Notes: generated by a model from the letters alone, not told the origin. 33,587 nucleotides of DNA from Bacteroidales bacterium (GCA_022865305.1 JALHSP010000144.1:1-33587), one strand, 5' to 3'; numbered from the stretch's first letter, positions 22,225 to 31,590 are shown. Program-made: numbers and translations.

Positions 22225-23067
22225 TCAACCAAAAAGTAAAATAAAAAGATATACCAGGGGAAAGGATATAATTGCACTATCGAACCTGTCGAGAAATCCA
22301 CCGTGGCCTGGCATAATATTACCGGAATCCTTTACACCTGCGCTTCTCTTCAGCATCGATTCGATCAGATCTCCATATGTGCCTGCTATAGAGATTATTA
22401 CAGAAAGGATTATCCATTGAATTGTGTTAACTACCCCGAGCCAGCCCGAAAGCAGCCATGCAACAGCTGCTGAAAACAGCACTCCTCCGATAAATCCCTC
22501 CCATGACTTTTTTGGAGATATACGTTCCATCAGCCTGTGACGGCCAAAAGAAATTCCAATAAGGTATGCTCCCGTGTCGCCTGCCCATAGCAGGATGAAG
22601 AAACCAATTACAATCCCCGGTGAAAATGTGATCTGAGCATGTGGCAATAACGATTCAAGTCCGGTATGGGAAAAAGCTGAGAACGGAAATAATGAAAACG
22701 GGACTGCAATATAGAGCACTGAAAAAAAGGTATGAGCAAGGGAATCAAATGGTTTCTCTTGCTTTCTGTAGAGTTCGGCACCCATAATAATTAACATAAT
22801 GGGGATAAGAATCAGGAAAAAGCTGAAAGGCAGGATGCCTGATGCAATTAGTGTTGAAATGATGTAAGCTGTTATCCCTGTTAATATTCCGGGGATCATC
22901 TGCGGTTTCACACCTGTATTTTCAATCATACGATAATATTCATACAGAGTGCAGGTCAGTATAATCAGCCCGGTCAGCAGGAATGAAACCGGATGGAGCC
23001 AGAAGCCTCCCAATACGAATATTACAATCCATGCTCCTGTTAAGGTACGTCTGAAGAGGTTGTTCAA
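22225..23067 (-). CDS. cdsA: Phosphatidate cytidylyltransferase (CDP-diacylglycerol synthase)
   Basis: Makes CDP-diacylglycerol from phosphatidate and CTP, the substrate of PssA. 280 aa, about 8 TM helices, with the family C-terminal signature beginning SMLKRSAGVKDSGNIMPGHG and running into GGFLDRFDS, and SPKKSWEGFIGG in the middle. It starts 4 bp after the ftsH stop and is followed by psd, a frequent Bacteroidota arrangement. Confidence 0.96.
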   Translation of the reverse strand: MNNLFRRTLTGAWIVIFVLGGFWLHPVSFLLTGLIILTCTLYEYYRMIENTGVKPQMIPGILTGITAYIISTLIASGILPFSFFLILIPIMLIIMGAELYRKQEKPFDSLAHTFFSVLYIAVPFSLFPFSAFSHTGLESLLPHAQITFSPGIVIGFFILLWAGDTGAYLIGISFGRHRLMERISPKKSWEGFIGGVLFSAAVAWLLSGWLGVVNTIQWIILSVIISIAGTYGDLIESMLKRSAGVKDSGNIMPGHGGFLDRFDSAIISFPLVYLFILLFG

Positions 23068-23071
23068 GATT

Positions 23072-25186
23072 TCAGTTTATTGATTCTTTACCTTTTGATT
23101 TTTCCCCGGGATTTTTGGAAGTGGTACTGGTTGCAGGAATTTCTTTTTGCTTTAACTCTTTTTTCGTTTTACCGTTTGATTTTGCTGAAATAATTTGTTC
23201 ATCACCGGCCTTTTTATCTGCAATAGCTTTAGCTTCTGCCTCTTTTTTCAGGTCAACTTTCCTTTTCCCAAATATCCTTTCAAGATCTTCTGCGAATATC
23301 ACTTCTTTCTCAAGAAGCAATTCTGCCAGTTCAGTAAGGCCTTTCATATGATTTTTAAGAACTTCCTGAGCTCTCAGGTACGACTCCCCTATAATCTGCT
23401 TGACTTCCTGGTCGATGACCTCGGCAGTTTTTTCACTGTAAGGTTTTGTAAAACCAAAATCTGACTGCCCCGAAGAGTCATAGAAACTTACATTCCCGAC
23501 CTTTTCACTCATTCCGAAATACGACACCATAGCATATGCCTGTTTGGTAATTTTTTCAAGATCACTAAGAGCACCTGTTGAAATCTTGCCAAAAACGAGC
23601 TGCTCGGCAGCACGTCCGCCAAGGGCATAAGCCAATTCATCAAGAATCTGTTCACGGGTTGTAAGTTGTCTTTCTTCAGGGAGATACCATGCTGCTCCCA
23701 ATGCTCTCCCTCGCGGAATAATTGTTACTTTCAGCAGAGGACTGGCATACTCTAACATCCAGCTTACTGTAGCATGTCCGGCTTCATGGTACGCAATAGT
23801 CCTTTTCTCACCCATCGAAATGATCTTGCTTTTTCTTTCCAGTCCCCCCACAATTCTGTCGATGGCATCAAGAAAATCCTGTTTTTCGACGATAGTCTTG
23901 TTTTTCCTTGCTGCAATAAGGGCCGATTCGTTACAAACGTTAGCAATATCTGCTCCGGAAAAACCCGGAGTTTGCTTGGCAAGGAAACCTATGTCAAAAT
24001 TCTTTTGAAGTTTTATAGGCCGGAGATGAACCTTGAATATAGCTTCTCTTTCAATCAGATCAGGCAGTTCAACATGTATCTGGCGGTCAAACCGGCCGGC
24101 ACGCAATAATGCTCTGTCAAGAATATCTGCTCTGTTAGTGGCTGCCAGTATAATAACTCCCATGTTTGTCCCAAAACCGTCCATTTCCGTAAGCAGCTGA
24201 TTAAGTGTGTTTTCCCGCTCATCGTTTGAACCGAAATTAACATTTCTTCCACGTGCTCTTCCGACAGCATCAATTTCATCAATAAATACAATGCACGGAG
24301 CCTTTTCCTTTGCCTGTTTGAAGAGGTCCCTGACTCTTGAAGCGCCCACTCCAACAAACATTTCAACAAAATCGGATCCTGATATTGAAAAGAATGGCAC
24401 ATTTGCCTCCCCTGCAACAGCTTTCGCAAGAAGTGTTTTCCCGGTTCCGGGAGGACCAATAAGAAGCGCTCCTTTGGGTATTTTGCCTCCCAGTTGTGTA
24501 TATTTCTTTGGATTTTTAAGAAAATCAACTATTTCCATCACCTCGGTCTTGGCTTCCTCAAGGCCGGCAACATCGTTGAAATTTAATTTTACGTTTGTAT
24601 CCTTGTCAAAGATTTGCGCTCTCGACTTCCCGACACTAAAGATACCTCCTGCGCCACCGGCGCCTCCCCCTGACATCCGCCGCATAAAGAATAACCATAC
24701 TATAATTAATAATGCCGGAAAAAGCAACCACGAAAGTACGATGCTAAAATAGTCTTTCCGGGTATCATATTCAGGATATATAAGCTCCTTATCAGAATAT
24801 CCTGCGTTTTTCTGGGTCTCAATCAAACTCAGCTCAAAAGTGCTTACATCAGCGAAATCATAGGTATAGTTCGGTTTTGAAACCTGCAAACCTAGTCCTC
24901 CTCCAGGTCTGGATATCCCTGGATATCTGCCCGTTGTAACGGAATCATTTATAAGATAAATTTCAGCATACTCCTTATTAATCACGACCAGCTTTTTGAT
25001 GTCGTGATTTTCAATAATTTCATTGAGCATACCGGTAGTGGCCTTCGGAACTGGTTTCTTGTTGAAAAAAAGCTGAAATACAATTACCGAAACAGCCAGT
25101 ATAGCAAAAATCCAGTTACTGCTAAAACGCGGGCCGGTACTTTTACCGTTTTTTTTATCAGATGTCGTTTTATTATTATCTGTCAT
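23072..25186 (-). CDS. ftsH: ATP-dependent zinc metalloprotease FtsH
   Basis: Membrane-anchored hexameric AAA+ protease for misfolded and regulatory membrane proteins. 704 aa: TM1 about 24-41, periplasmic domain, TM2 about 148-168, a Gly-rich linker (173-181), AAA domain with Walker A GPPGTGKT (244-251), Walker B IVFIDEID (299-306) and the second region of homology around 347-369, then zinc site HEAGH (467-471). A low-complexity Lys/Glu-rich tail (about 655-704) ends the protein. The start ATG overlaps the rsfS stop by 4 bp (ATGA). Confidence 0.97.
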   Translation of the reverse strand: MTDNNKTTSDKKNGKSTGPRFSSNWIFAILAVSVIVFQLFFNKKPVPKATTGMLNEIIENHDIKKLVVINKEYAEIYLINDSVTTGRYPGISRPGGGLGLQVSKPNYTYDFADVSTFELSLIETQKNAGYSDKELIYPEYDTRKDYFSIVLSWLLFPALLIIVWLFFMRRMSGGGAGGAGGIFSVGKSRAQIFDKDTNVKLNFNDVAGLEEAKTEVMEIVDFLKNPKKYTQLGGKIPKGALLIGPPGTGKTLLAKAVAGEANVPFFSISGSDFVEMFVGVGASRVRDLFKQAKEKAPCIVFIDEIDAVGRARGRNVNFGSNDERENTLNQLLTEMDGFGTNMGVIILAATNRADILDRALLRAGRFDRQIHVELPDLIEREAIFKVHLRPIKLQKNFDIGFLAKQTPGFSGADIANVCNESALIAARKNKTIVEKQDFLDAIDRIVGGLERKSKIISMGEKRTIAYHEAGHATVSWMLEYASPLLKVTIIPRGRALGAAWYLPEERQLTTREQILDELAYALGGRAAEQLVFGKISTGALSDLEKITKQAYAMVSYFGMSEKVGNVSFYDSSGQSDFGFTKPYSEKTAEVIDQEVKQIIGESYLRAQEVLKNHMKGLTELAELLLEKEVIFAEDLERIFGKRKVDLKKEAEAKAIADKKAGDEQIISAKSNGKTKKELKQKEIPATSTTSKNPGEKSKGKESIN

Positions 25187-25572
25187 AAATCATTAACTTT
25201 CAATTTTCTGTCTTCCATGGCTTCAATGTCAGCATCAGCCCAAAGTGATTCAAGGGAATAAAAATGTCTGTACTCTTTAAGAAAGATATGTACTACCACG
25301 TTTCCGTAATCCAGAAGCACCCAGAAACAATTATCTAATCCCTCAACATGAATTGGCTTCTCACCGGGTTTTTTCCGCACACTGTCTTCCACCGAGTAAC
25401 AGATCGAATCGACCTGCGTCACAGAAGTACCATGACATATAACAAAATAATCGGTAATTCTGTTTTCAAGTTTTCTCAGATCAAGCTTCAGGACATCCTG
25501 CCCTTTCTTTTCAAAAATCCCTTTTACTACACTTTTTAAAAGAACTTCAGCTCCGTCAGATCTTTTCTTCAT
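25183..25572 (-). CDS. rsfS: Ribosomal silencing factor RsfS
   Basis: Binds uL14 on the 50S subunit and blocks subunit joining when nutrients are scarce. 129 aa from ATG 25572 (a TTG lies one codon earlier). The nucleotidyltransferase-like fold is recognisable by DYFVICHGTSVTQVDSI, WVLLDYGNVVVHIFLKEYRHFYSLESLWADA. It is the first gene of the rsfS-ftsH-cdsA run and is divergent from birA, an order conserved in the phylum. Confidence 0.95.
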   Translation of the reverse strand: MKKRSDGAEVLLKSVVKGIFEKKGQDVLKLDLRKLENRITDYFVICHGTSVTQVDSICYSVEDSVRKKPGEKPIHVEGLDNCFWVLLDYGNVVVHIFLKEYRHFYSLESLWADADIEAMEDRKLKVNDL

Positions 25573-25600
25573 CAATAATAATCACTTATATATCAACCTG

Positions 25601-25608
25601 CAAAAGTA
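25601..25608 (-). promoter_or_regulatory. -7 box TACTTTTG of rsfS-ftsH-cdsA
   Basis: Exact TAnnTTTG on the minus strand, 28 nt before the rsfS ATG at 25572. Confidence 0.55.
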
Positions 25609-25665
25609 CGAACTTTTATCTGTATTTTTGTCACAAAACTCCTCTTTTTGCAATTAAAGTGCCAA

Positions 25666-25692
25666 TCTCAGATTCAATGAAAGAATCTGAGA
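25666..25692. promoter_or_regulatory. 10-bp perfect inverted repeat between rsfS and birA
   Basis: TCTCAGATTC (25666-25675), 7-nt spacer, GAATCTGAGA (25683-25692). It lies between the divergent -7 boxes (25601-25608 and 25715-25722), ending 22 bp before the birA box. Geometry suits an operator for a dimeric regulator of one or both promoters. As RNA it could fold as a hairpin, but no T tract follows on the plus strand. Confidence 0.45.
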
Positions 25693-25714
25693 AGAATAAA
25701 GCTTAATTCATTAA

Positions 25715-25722
25715 TATTTTTG
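25715..25722 (+). promoter_or_regulatory. -7 box TATTTTTG immediately before birA
   Basis: TAnnTTTG match ending only 5 nt before the birA ATG at 25728. Since this box is centred near -7, transcription would begin at or within 1-2 nt of the start codon, predicting a leaderless mRNA. Position is accurate to about one base. Confidence 0.5.
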
Positions 25723-25727
25723 TATTT

Positions 25728-26468
25728 ATGATTATTGGATCGGATCTCATTTTTTATGAAAATCTGTCTTCAACCAATTCACAGGCATCTCTTTTACTGA
25801 AAAAAAAGGATATAAAAGAAGGCACTGTGGTATATTCTGATTTTCAGACAGCCGGCAGGGGGCAATCGGGCAACATATGGGAAAGTGAAGCTGGCAAAAA
25901 TTTATTAATCAGCATAATACTTTACCCGTCTTCGATAAATCCTGAAGAGCAGTTCCATATATCGATGGCGGTTTCACTCGGAATATGCGATTTCATTGAC
26001 AGATATATCCCCGGAAGTAAAATAAAATGGCCTAACGATATTTATATAAAAGATGGCAAAATATCAGGCATACTTATTGAAAATTCAATTATGGGTGAAA
26101 GTATTGAAAGTGCTGTCGCAGGAATCGGGCTTAATATAAACCAGGAAAAGTTTACCAGCCATTCATTAAATCCTGTTTCATTCCGGTTGATAACGGGCAG
26201 GAAATATGATCTCGGGATCTGTCTGAAGCAACTTCTTGCCGATCTTGATCTCAGATATAAACAGCTTTTGTACGGAAACAGGGAACTTCTTGCGAATGAG
26301 TATATTGCCCGCCTGCACAGGTTTATGGAATGGTGCACTTACAGGTCAGGAGATATCATTTTTACCGGAAAAATTCTGAATGTAACCTCTTCCGGCAGGC
26401 TACAGATCAGGAAAAAGAAAGGTAAAGTCATGGAATTTTCATTTAAAGAGGTAGATTTTATTCCTTAA
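25728..26468 (+). CDS. birA: Biotin-[acetyl-CoA carboxylase] ligase
   Basis: Attaches biotin to carrier proteins through biotinyl-AMP. 246 aa, single-function form without the N-terminal HTH repressor domain of E. coli BirA, as usual in Bacteroidota. Motifs: GRGQSGNIWES (the ATP/biotin loop, about 44-54), KWPNDIYI, GILIEN and AGIGLNIN, then the small SH3-like C-terminal domain. Its stop overlaps the convergent SRPBCC gene by 11 bp. Confidence 0.95.
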   Translation: MIIGSDLIFYENLSSTNSQASLLLKKKDIKEGTVVYSDFQTAGRGQSGNIWESEAGKNLLISIILYPSSINPEEQFHISMAVSLGICDFIDRYIPGSKIKWPNDIYIKDGKISGILIENSIMGESIESAVAGIGLNINQEKFTSHSLNPVSFRLITGRKYDLGICLKQLLADLDLRYKQLLYGNRELLANEYIARLHRFMEWCTYRSGDIIFTGKILNVTSSGRLQIRKKKGKVMEFSFKEVDFIP

Positions 26469-26889
26469 GATCATTCCATCTTTTAAACTTTTCCATTTCA
26501 TTTATGAGAGTATCAAGGAACTGCCTTACAGGACCGGCAGCGACCATTTTTAATACAGGATTCATTTCGGCACTTAGCAAAACCCTGACTTCTGCTGGCT
26601 GGTTTTCAATTCCGCTGATATTTATGATCAATGAAAAGTTATTTACCTGCAGGGCATTCCCTGAAAAAACCACTTTTTTGTTTACCACTTTCTCAGTCAG
26701 CCGGATATCAACATCACCCAGCGGGTTTACCCGGAAACTGCATGATTCCCTGTCAGATTTCCAGTTGCTGGCTGTTCCCGATGGAATGAACTGTTCCATG
26801 TTCCTTATATCAGTTAAAAAATTATAAACCTCTCCTGCATTACAGGTAAGTCTTCCTGTCCTGCTTTCAAATGTTGATGCTTCACTCAT
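26458..26889 (-). CDS. SRPBCC (START-like) family protein
   Basis: 143-aa protein of the SRPBCC/polyketide-cyclase-like fold: VYNFLTDIRNMEQFIPS near the N-terminus, alternating strands (RVNPLGDVDIRLTEKVVNKK, FSLIINISGI), and a long C-terminal helix (VRQFLDTLINEMEKFKRW). Such proteins bind hydrophobic ligands. No specific function is assigned. The start lies 10 bp after the pyrE stop, so it is probably co-transcribed with pyrE; its end overlaps birA. Confidence 0.8.
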   Translation of the reverse strand: MSEASTFESRTGRLTCNAGEVYNFLTDIRNMEQFIPSGTASNWKSDRESCSFRVNPLGDVDIRLTEKVVNKKVVFSGNALQVNNFSLIINISGIENQPAEVRVLLSAEMNPVLKMVAAGPVRQFLDTLINEMEKFKRWNDLKE

Positions 26890-26899
26890 GATAGATCTG

Positions 26900-27544
26900 T
26901 TATTTATTTCCCCATGAAGAGGGATCTGTTCTCCATTTTTTCAATGTTTCCACATTAGTTTCGGTTATGTATCCGCTTTTGACTGCTGTTTCAATAAGGA
27001 CTGTATAGTTACATAAGGTATGCAATGTACATTTTTCCGAAGTAAATGCGTCAGCTGCTTTATTAAACTCGTAGGTAAAAATTGCTACCATTCCAAGCAC
27101 ATTGCAACCTGCTTCCCGGAGAGCCTTTACAGCATTCAGGCTGCTGCTTCCTGTTGAAATAAGATCCTCGATAACAACTACTTTCTGTCCTTTTTCATAA
27201 TATCCTTCAATCTGGTTTCCCAGGCCATGGTCCTTTGCACCGGATCTTACATAGATAAAAGGTAATCCAAGCTTATCTGCTGCTATAGCCCCATGAGGAA
27301 TAGCACCGGTAGCGACTCCTGCAACCATATCAGCATGAGGATAGAGCTCCCTGATCAGGGAAACAAATGAATCACGGATATATGATCTTGCCTCCGGAAA
27401 TGAAAGGATTTTGCGATTGTCACAATAAATCGGAGATTTCCACCCCGAAGCCCATGTAAAAGGATTTGCCGGTTGTAATTTAATTGCTTTAATTTGTAAC
27501 AGATATTCAGCTATTCTTTTTGCACTATTCTCCATAGGAATCAT
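26900..27544 (-). CDS. pyrE: Orotate phosphoribosyltransferase
   Basis: Converts orotate plus PRPP to OMP in pyrimidine synthesis. 214 aa: FTWASGWKSPIYCDNRKILS (the substrate region), VRSGAKDHGLGNQIEG (flexible loop), and the PRPP motif VVVIEDLISTGSSSLNAV. The first ATG (27544) overlaps the NUDIX start on the opposite strand in a shared CATG. An ATG three codons later (27535, MENSAKR) is the likelier start by family length. Confidence 0.95.
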   Translation of the reverse strand: MIPMENSAKRIAEYLLQIKAIKLQPANPFTWASGWKSPIYCDNRKILSFPEARSYIRDSFVSLIRELYPHADMVAGVATGAIPHGAIAADKLGLPFIYVRSGAKDHGLGNQIEGYYEKGQKVVVIEDLISTGSSSLNAVKALREAGCNVLGMVAIFTYEFNKAADAFTSEKCTLHTLCNYTVLIETAVKSGYITETNVETLKKWRTDPSSWGNK

Positions 27545-28154
27545 GTATAAAGTTCATTTTGAAAACAGGTTTATCCTGATCAGTCCTGAACCAGACCGGG
27601 TACAAAAGTATAGCTTATTCCTTAAATTCCATGACACTAAAGAACTTTATAAGACTATATCAGATTTTCAGTCGGATCAGACAATTTCATCCATTAATGT
27701 TTACGGTCCGGACATTAAGCATATCTGGAAGATCTTCAGGATCTATTTTACTGAAGTGGATGCTGCTGGAGGTTTGGTGAGGCATTCATCGGGGAAATAC
27801 CTGTTTATAGAAAAGAGAGGGAAACTCGATCTGCCGAAAGGACATATTGAAACCGGTGAGGAACCTGAAACCTGTGCTTTGAGAGAGGTAAGCGAAGAGT
27901 GCGGTATTACAGGGCATTCAATTATTAAGCCCCTTTTACCAAGCTACCACACTTACAGCTGGGAAGGAATATCATACCTGAAGAAAACCAGCTGGTTCCT
28001 TATGCGGTATGACGGTACAATGGTTATAGAACCCCAGATAAAAGAGGGTATAACAAGGATTGAATGGCTGTACCCTGATGAGATCAGCAAGATAAAAGGT
28101 CAGGCATGGCTTTCGCTGATGGACATGATAAATATATCGATTTTTAAAACCTGA
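27543..28154 (+). CDS. NUDIX hydrolase
   Basis: 203-aa protein with an N-terminal domain of about 80 residues common to Bacteroidota homologues, then a NUDIX fold. The box is complete: G-x5-E-x7-REVSEECG in KGHIETGEEPETCALREVSE. The substrate (a nucleoside diphosphate derivative) cannot be told. It is head-to-head with pyrE with overlapping starts, and ends 16 bp before the convergent coaD stop. Confidence 0.9.
   Translation: MYKVHFENRFILISPEPDRVQKYSLFLKFHDTKELYKTISDFQSDQTISSINVYGPDIKHIWKIFRIYFTEVDAAGGLVRHSSGKYLFIEKRGKLDLPKGHIETGEEPETCALREVSEECGITGHSIIKPLLPSYHTYSWEGISYLKKTSWFLMRYDGTMVIEPQIKEGITRIEWLYPDEISKIKGQAWLSLMDMINISIFKT
27603..27610 (-). promoter_or_regulatory. Possible pyrE -7 box TACTTTTG inside the NUDIX gene
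   Basis: Exact TAnnTTTG on the minus strand within the first 25 codons of the NUDIX gene. Because the two genes start back-to-back with no gap, the pyrE promoter must lie in this coding region, and this is the only exact match near. Confidence 0.35.
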
Positions 28155-28170
28155 TATCCGGTTTCAGTAA

Positions 28171-28653
28171 TTAAATCTCCTCGCCCTTATAATCTTTAAG
28201 ATTAATCGCGGCTGGCACAAATTGTGAGGCATCTCCCCCGCTTCTTATTATATCACGCACAATTGTCGAATTTATGGGAGTATGTTCAGGGATTGTAAGA
28301 AGGAAAACCGACTCAACATCGGATGCCATTGCCCTGTTCACCTGAGCAATAGCTCTTTCAAATTCAAAGTCGGCAGCTGTTCTTAATCCGCGAAGGAGAT
28401 ATTTTGCCCCGTTCCTTTTGCAGTAATCAACAGTAAGCCCTTCATAATGATCAATCCTTACTTTTGGTTCATTACGAAATACTTTGGCTATCATCTCTTT
28501 TCTTGTATCAAGTGAATAATAGTTTTTTTTCAGAGCATTTGCTCCAACGGCTATAATTATTTCATCGAACAGGTTAAGCGCTCTTATGACAATTGCTTCA
28601 TGCCCTATCGTGAAAGGATCAAATGATCCGGGAAAAACTGCTATTTTCTTCAT
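28171..28653 (-). CDS. coaD: Phosphopantetheine adenylyltransferase
   Basis: Fourth step of coenzyme A synthesis (4'-phosphopantetheine plus ATP to dephospho-CoA). 160 aa, standard length: GSFDPFTIGHEAIVIRA with the TIGH nucleotidyltransferase motif, YLLRGLRTAADFEFE, and PINSTIVRDIIRSGG (ISSTxxR-type motif). The start overlaps the lon stop by 4 bp (ATGA), so lon-coaD is one transcript. Confidence 0.96.
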   Translation of the reverse strand: MKKIAVFPGSFDPFTIGHEAIVIRALNLFDEIIIAVGANALKKNYYSLDTRKEMIAKVFRNEPKVRIDHYEGLTVDYCKRNGAKYLLRGLRTAADFEFERAIAQVNRAMASDVESVFLLTIPEHTPINSTIVRDIIRSGGDASQFVPAAINLKDYKGEEI

Positions 28654-31112
28654 TTGAATGAGATTTTTCTGGGGTTCTTTACTTTTTGCTTCAGAAGCGA
28701 TATATCAAGGGCACTCATAATAGTTAAAACATAATGAAATTTCAATCCTTTTATATAGATCTCTTTAATATCCTCCACATCTTTCCTGTTCTCTTCCGAT
28801 AAAATTATTTCTTTTATGCTTGCCCGTTTGGCAGCAAGAATTTTCTCCTTAATACCTCCAACAGGCAGAACTTTTCCCCTCAGGGTGATTTCACCTGTCA
28901 TTGCCAGGTATTTCTTTACCTTTCGCTGTGTAAATGCTGATGCTATGGAAGCGGCCATGGTAATACCTGCCGAAGGCCCGTCTTTCGGGATTGCTCCTTC
29001 CGGGACATGGATATGAATATTCCAGTTTTCTGAGAAGTTATCAGGCAAATGGAGCATTGCACCATTTGATTTCAGGTATTCAAGGGCAATAATCGCTGAC
29101 TCTTTCATCACTTCGCCCAGGTTACCCGTAAGAGTCAGCTTGCCGGAGCCTTTGCTAAGGCTTGCTTCCACAAACAATATTTCGCCTCCCGCAGCTGTCC
29201 ATGCCAATCCTGTAACAACACCGGCCTGATCATTTCCGGAATAAAAATCACGGTTATATTTCGGTGGTCCCAGTATTTCTTCAAGCTCTGTTTCAGTAAG
29301 TGATGTATTGTAATCTGTTTCAGAAGCAATGTGTTTTGCAGTGACCCTGATAATCTTGGCGAGACGCTTATCAAGCTCCCTCACCCCTGTTTCCCTTGTG
29401 TATTTCTCAATAAGCGTTTCCAAGATACTTTTGCTTAAAGTTAACTGGTCGGATTTAACACCATGATTTTCCAGCTGTTTTGGGAGAAGATGCCTTCTTG
29501 CTATCTCAAGCTTCTCTTCAACCAGATATCCTGTTATCTCAATGAGTTCCATTCTGTCGCGGAGTGCCGGACTTATCGTTGAAAGAGTGTTTGCAGTAGC
29601 GATAAAGAGCACTTTTGACAGATCGTATTCCATTTCAAGGAAATTATCAAAAAAAGTACTGTTCTGTTCCGGATCAAGTACTTCGAGAAGAGCTGAAGAT
29701 GGATCGCCCCTGAAATCCTGTCCCACCTTGTCAACTTCATCCAGGATAAAAACAGGGTTTGAGGAGCCTGCCCTCTTGATATTCAGTACAATCCGACCTG
29801 GCATTGCACCTACATAAGTCTTTCTGTGCCCCCTGATTTCTGCTTCATCATGTAAACCGCCCAATGACATTCTGACATATTTTCTGCCAAGTGCTTTGGC
29901 AACAGATTTGCCAAGAGAGGTTTTTCCCACTCCCGGAGGTCCGTAAAGGCAAAGGATAGGAGATTTCAGGTCTCCTTTAAGTTTCAGAACAGCAAGGTGT
30001 TCCAGGATCCTTTCCTTTACTTCATCGAGGCCGAAGTGATCTAAATCAAGTACCCGTCTGGCATTATTAAGATCGAGGTTATCCTGCGTATATTCACCCC
30101 AGGGCAGATCGAGCAATGTCTGAATATAGTTTATCAGGACTGAGTATTCGGCAGCTGCAGGATTCATACGATGCAGTTTATCGAGTTCCTTTTCAAAGAT
30201 TTTTTTTACATCTGCAGACCATTTTTTTGTTTCAGATTTTTTTCTGTATTCTTCAATCTCTTTCTCAAGAGGGTTGCCTCCAAGCTCATTCTGGATAGTT
30301 TTCATCTGTTGATGCAACAGGAATTCCCGCTGCTGCTGATCGAGGTCGCTCTTAACCTTCGACTGCAGTTCGTTCTTTAGTTCCAGTACCTGTATCTCCT
30401 GAACAAGAAACTCCAGAAGTGTAAAACCCCTGTCGCGTAAACTGTTTATTTCCAAAAGCTTTTGCTTATCCTGAACTTTTATATCGGTGTTGGAGCAGAT
30501 AAAATTTATAAGGTAAGTGTTATTCTCAATATTTTTGATAGCAAATGAAGCTTCGGGGCTTATATTGGGATTTATCTTGATTATCTTAAGTGAGAGGTCT
30601 TTCAGTGAACCGACTATAGCATCAAAGTCCTTCGTCATTCCTTCCGGTTTGATTTCGGGTATTATCCTTACCCGGGCTATAAAATAGGGATTATCAGAAA
30701 CCATCTCATTAAGCACCATCCTTTTCCTTCCCTGAATAATTGCGGTTGTGGAGCCATCGGGCATTTCAAGAAGCCTCACAATCTGTCCTATCGTCCCTAC
30801 AGAATGAAGGTCACTGAAACCCGGATTTTCCATGTCAGGATCTTTCTGAGCAACAGTTCCGACAATTTTATCACTCCTGTAAGCATCTTTTATCAGCTGG
30901 ATGGATCTCGGCCGTGCAATGGATATAGGGAGAACCACACCGGGGAAGAGTACGGTATTCCTGAGCGAAAGTACCGGAATAGTCTCAGGAACTTCGACAT
31001 TTTCCATCTCTCCATCATCGCCATCAGCAATAATAGGGATTATATCTCCTTCACCATCAATTATATCCGGAAATAAAATCTCGTTAGCAGGTCTCCTGTA
31101 CTTTTTTTCCAT
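28650..31112 (-). CDS. lon: ATP-dependent protease Lon
   Basis: Cytoplasmic AAA+ serine protease for misfolded and regulatory proteins. An N-terminal substrate-binding domain ([18 protein letters not shown]) is followed by an AAA module with Walker [10 protein letters not shown] and [14 protein letters not shown], then a protease domain with catalytic Ser in [12 protein letters not shown] and Lys in [14 protein letters not shown] start at ATG 31112 ([10 protein letters not shown], 820 aa). The frame is open 22 codons further upstream, but a promoter-like box (31131-31138) lies inside that extension and the extra residues look non-coding. Confidence 0.96.
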   Translation of the reverse strand: MEKKYRRPANEILFPDIIDGEGDIIPIIADGDDGEMENVEVPETIPVLSLRNTVLFPGVVLPISIARPRSIQLIKDAYRSDKIVGTVAQKDPDMENPGFSDLHSVGTIGQIVRLLEMPDGSTTAIIQGRKRMVLNEMVSDNPYFIARVRIIPEIKPEGMTKDFDAIVGSLKDLSLKIIKINPNISPEASFAIKNIENNTYLINFICSNTDIKVQDKQKLLEINSLRDRGFTLLEFLVQEIQVLELKNELQSKVKSDLDQQQREFLLHQQMKTIQNELGGNPLEKEIEEYRKKSETKKWSADVKKIFEKELDKLHRMNPAAAEYSVLINYIQTLLDLPWGEYTQDNLDLNNARRVLDLDHFGLDEVKERILEHLAVLKLKGDLKSPILCLYGPPGVGKTSLGKSVAKALGRKYVRMSLGGLHDEAEIRGHRKTYVGAMPGRIVLNIKRAGSSNPVFILDEVDKVGQDFRGDPSSALLEVLDPEQNSTFFDNFLEMEYDLSKVLFIATANTLSTISPALRDRMELIEITGYLVEEKLEIARRHLLPKQLENHGVKSDQLTLSKSILETLIEKYTRETGVRELDKRLAKIIRVTAKHIASETDYNTSLTETELEEILGPPKYNRDFYSGNDQAGVVTGLAWTAAGGEILFVEASLSKGSGKLTLTGNLGEVMKESAIIALEYLKSNGAMLHLPDNFSENWNIHIHVPEGAIPKDGPSAGITMAASIASAFTQRKVKKYLAMTGEITLRGKVLPVGGIKEKILAAKRASIKEIILSEENRKDVEDIKEIYIKGLKFHYVLTIMSALDISLLKQKVKNPRKISFK

Positions 31113-31130
31113 GTAACATTTATAGCAAGC

Positions 31131-31138
31131 TAAAATTA
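31131..31138 (-). promoter_or_regulatory. -7 box TAATTTTA of lon
   Basis: One mismatch (final A for G) to TAnnTTTG, 18 nt before ATG 31112, matching the spacing of hydF, HAD and AI-2E permease promoters. It supports the shorter Lon start. Confidence 0.4.
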
Positions 31139-31198
31139 CATAATATTTTACACTAAATCCGAAAACAGATTTATGCAATCATTGTGCCAGAATACAGG

Positions 31199-31223
31199 CC
31201 CCCCATCCCCCCTCAAGGGGGGC
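31199..31223. repeat. C/G-rich palindromic repeat between lon and rpmE2
   Basis: CCCCCCAT then a perfect hairpin CCCCCC-TCAA-GGGGGG (31207-31222). It resembles the C-rich arm plus hairpin layout of the repeats at 356-404 and 19501-19679, without the CATGTACT ends. No T tract follows on either strand, so I do not call it a terminator. Confidence 0.5.
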
Positions 31224-31275
31224 TTATAACACACTTACTTTCAGTATATTTACAAAAACAGATAAGTATCCGTCA

Positions 31276-31299
31276 ATAAAAAAGGGCTTGTAAAAGCCC
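31276..31299 (-). terminator. Intrinsic terminator of rpmE2
   Basis: On the minus strand a 6-bp stem GGGCTT/AAGCCC (31284-31299, loop of 4) is followed by T6 and ATT (complement of 31276-31283), 22 bp after the rpmE2 stop. Confidence 0.75.
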
Positions 31300-31320
31300 C
31301 TTAATATAAAAACTTCGTGA

Positions 31321-31590
31321 TTATTTTTCTTTCTTTTTCCCTACATGGTTTTTGTAGCGGCTCATGTATTTATCGACCCTTCCAGCTGTATCAACAAGCT
31401 TCATCTTTCCTGTATAAAAAGGATGAGAAGTATTGGAGATTTCAAGTTTGAGAAGGGGATATTCGTTACCATCTTCCCACTTTATGTTCTCTTTTGAGGG
31501 AGCAGTTGACTTGCCGAGAAAAGAAAAACCATTAGACATATCCTGAAACACCACAAACCTGTAATTCTCCGGATGTATTCCCTGTTTCAT
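31321..31590 (-). CDS. rpmE2: Ribosomal protein bL31, type B
   Basis: 89-aa 50S subunit protein. [26 protein letters not shown] and [25 protein letters not shown] are family hallmarks. It has none of the CxxC zinc ligands, so it is the zinc-independent (B) type. The Lys-rich tail is normal. It has a well-formed promoter and its own terminator, so it is a single-gene unit. Confidence 0.97.
   Translation of the reverse strand: MKQGIHPENYRFVVFQDMSNGFSFLGKSTAPSKENIKWEDGNEYPLLKLEISNTSHPFYTGKMKLVDTAGRVDKYMSRYKNHVGKKKEK

Noticed and set aside
24250-24256. CACGTG core in ftsH as a possible parS site
   Set aside because: The flanks do not match TGTTTCACGTGAAACA, and another CACGTG at about 32976 is equally isolated.
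23774-24752. Several long plus-strand frames antisense to ftsH
   Set aside because: They are shadows of the strongly conserved ftsH coding frame, with no independent domain.
28142-28168. Weak 5-bp stem between NUDIX and coaD stops as a bidirectional terminator
   Set aside because: Stem AAACC/GGTTT with an 8-nt loop is too weak, and the T-run is poor.
31113-31178. 22-codon N-terminal extension of Lon
   Set aside because: The residues look non-coding, the -7-like box at 31131-31138 lies inside it, and Lon proteins normally begin near MEKKYRR here.
31199-31223. C6/G6 hairpin as a terminator of rpmE2
   Set aside because: No T tract follows on either strand, and a proper terminator for rpmE2 is present at 31276-31299.
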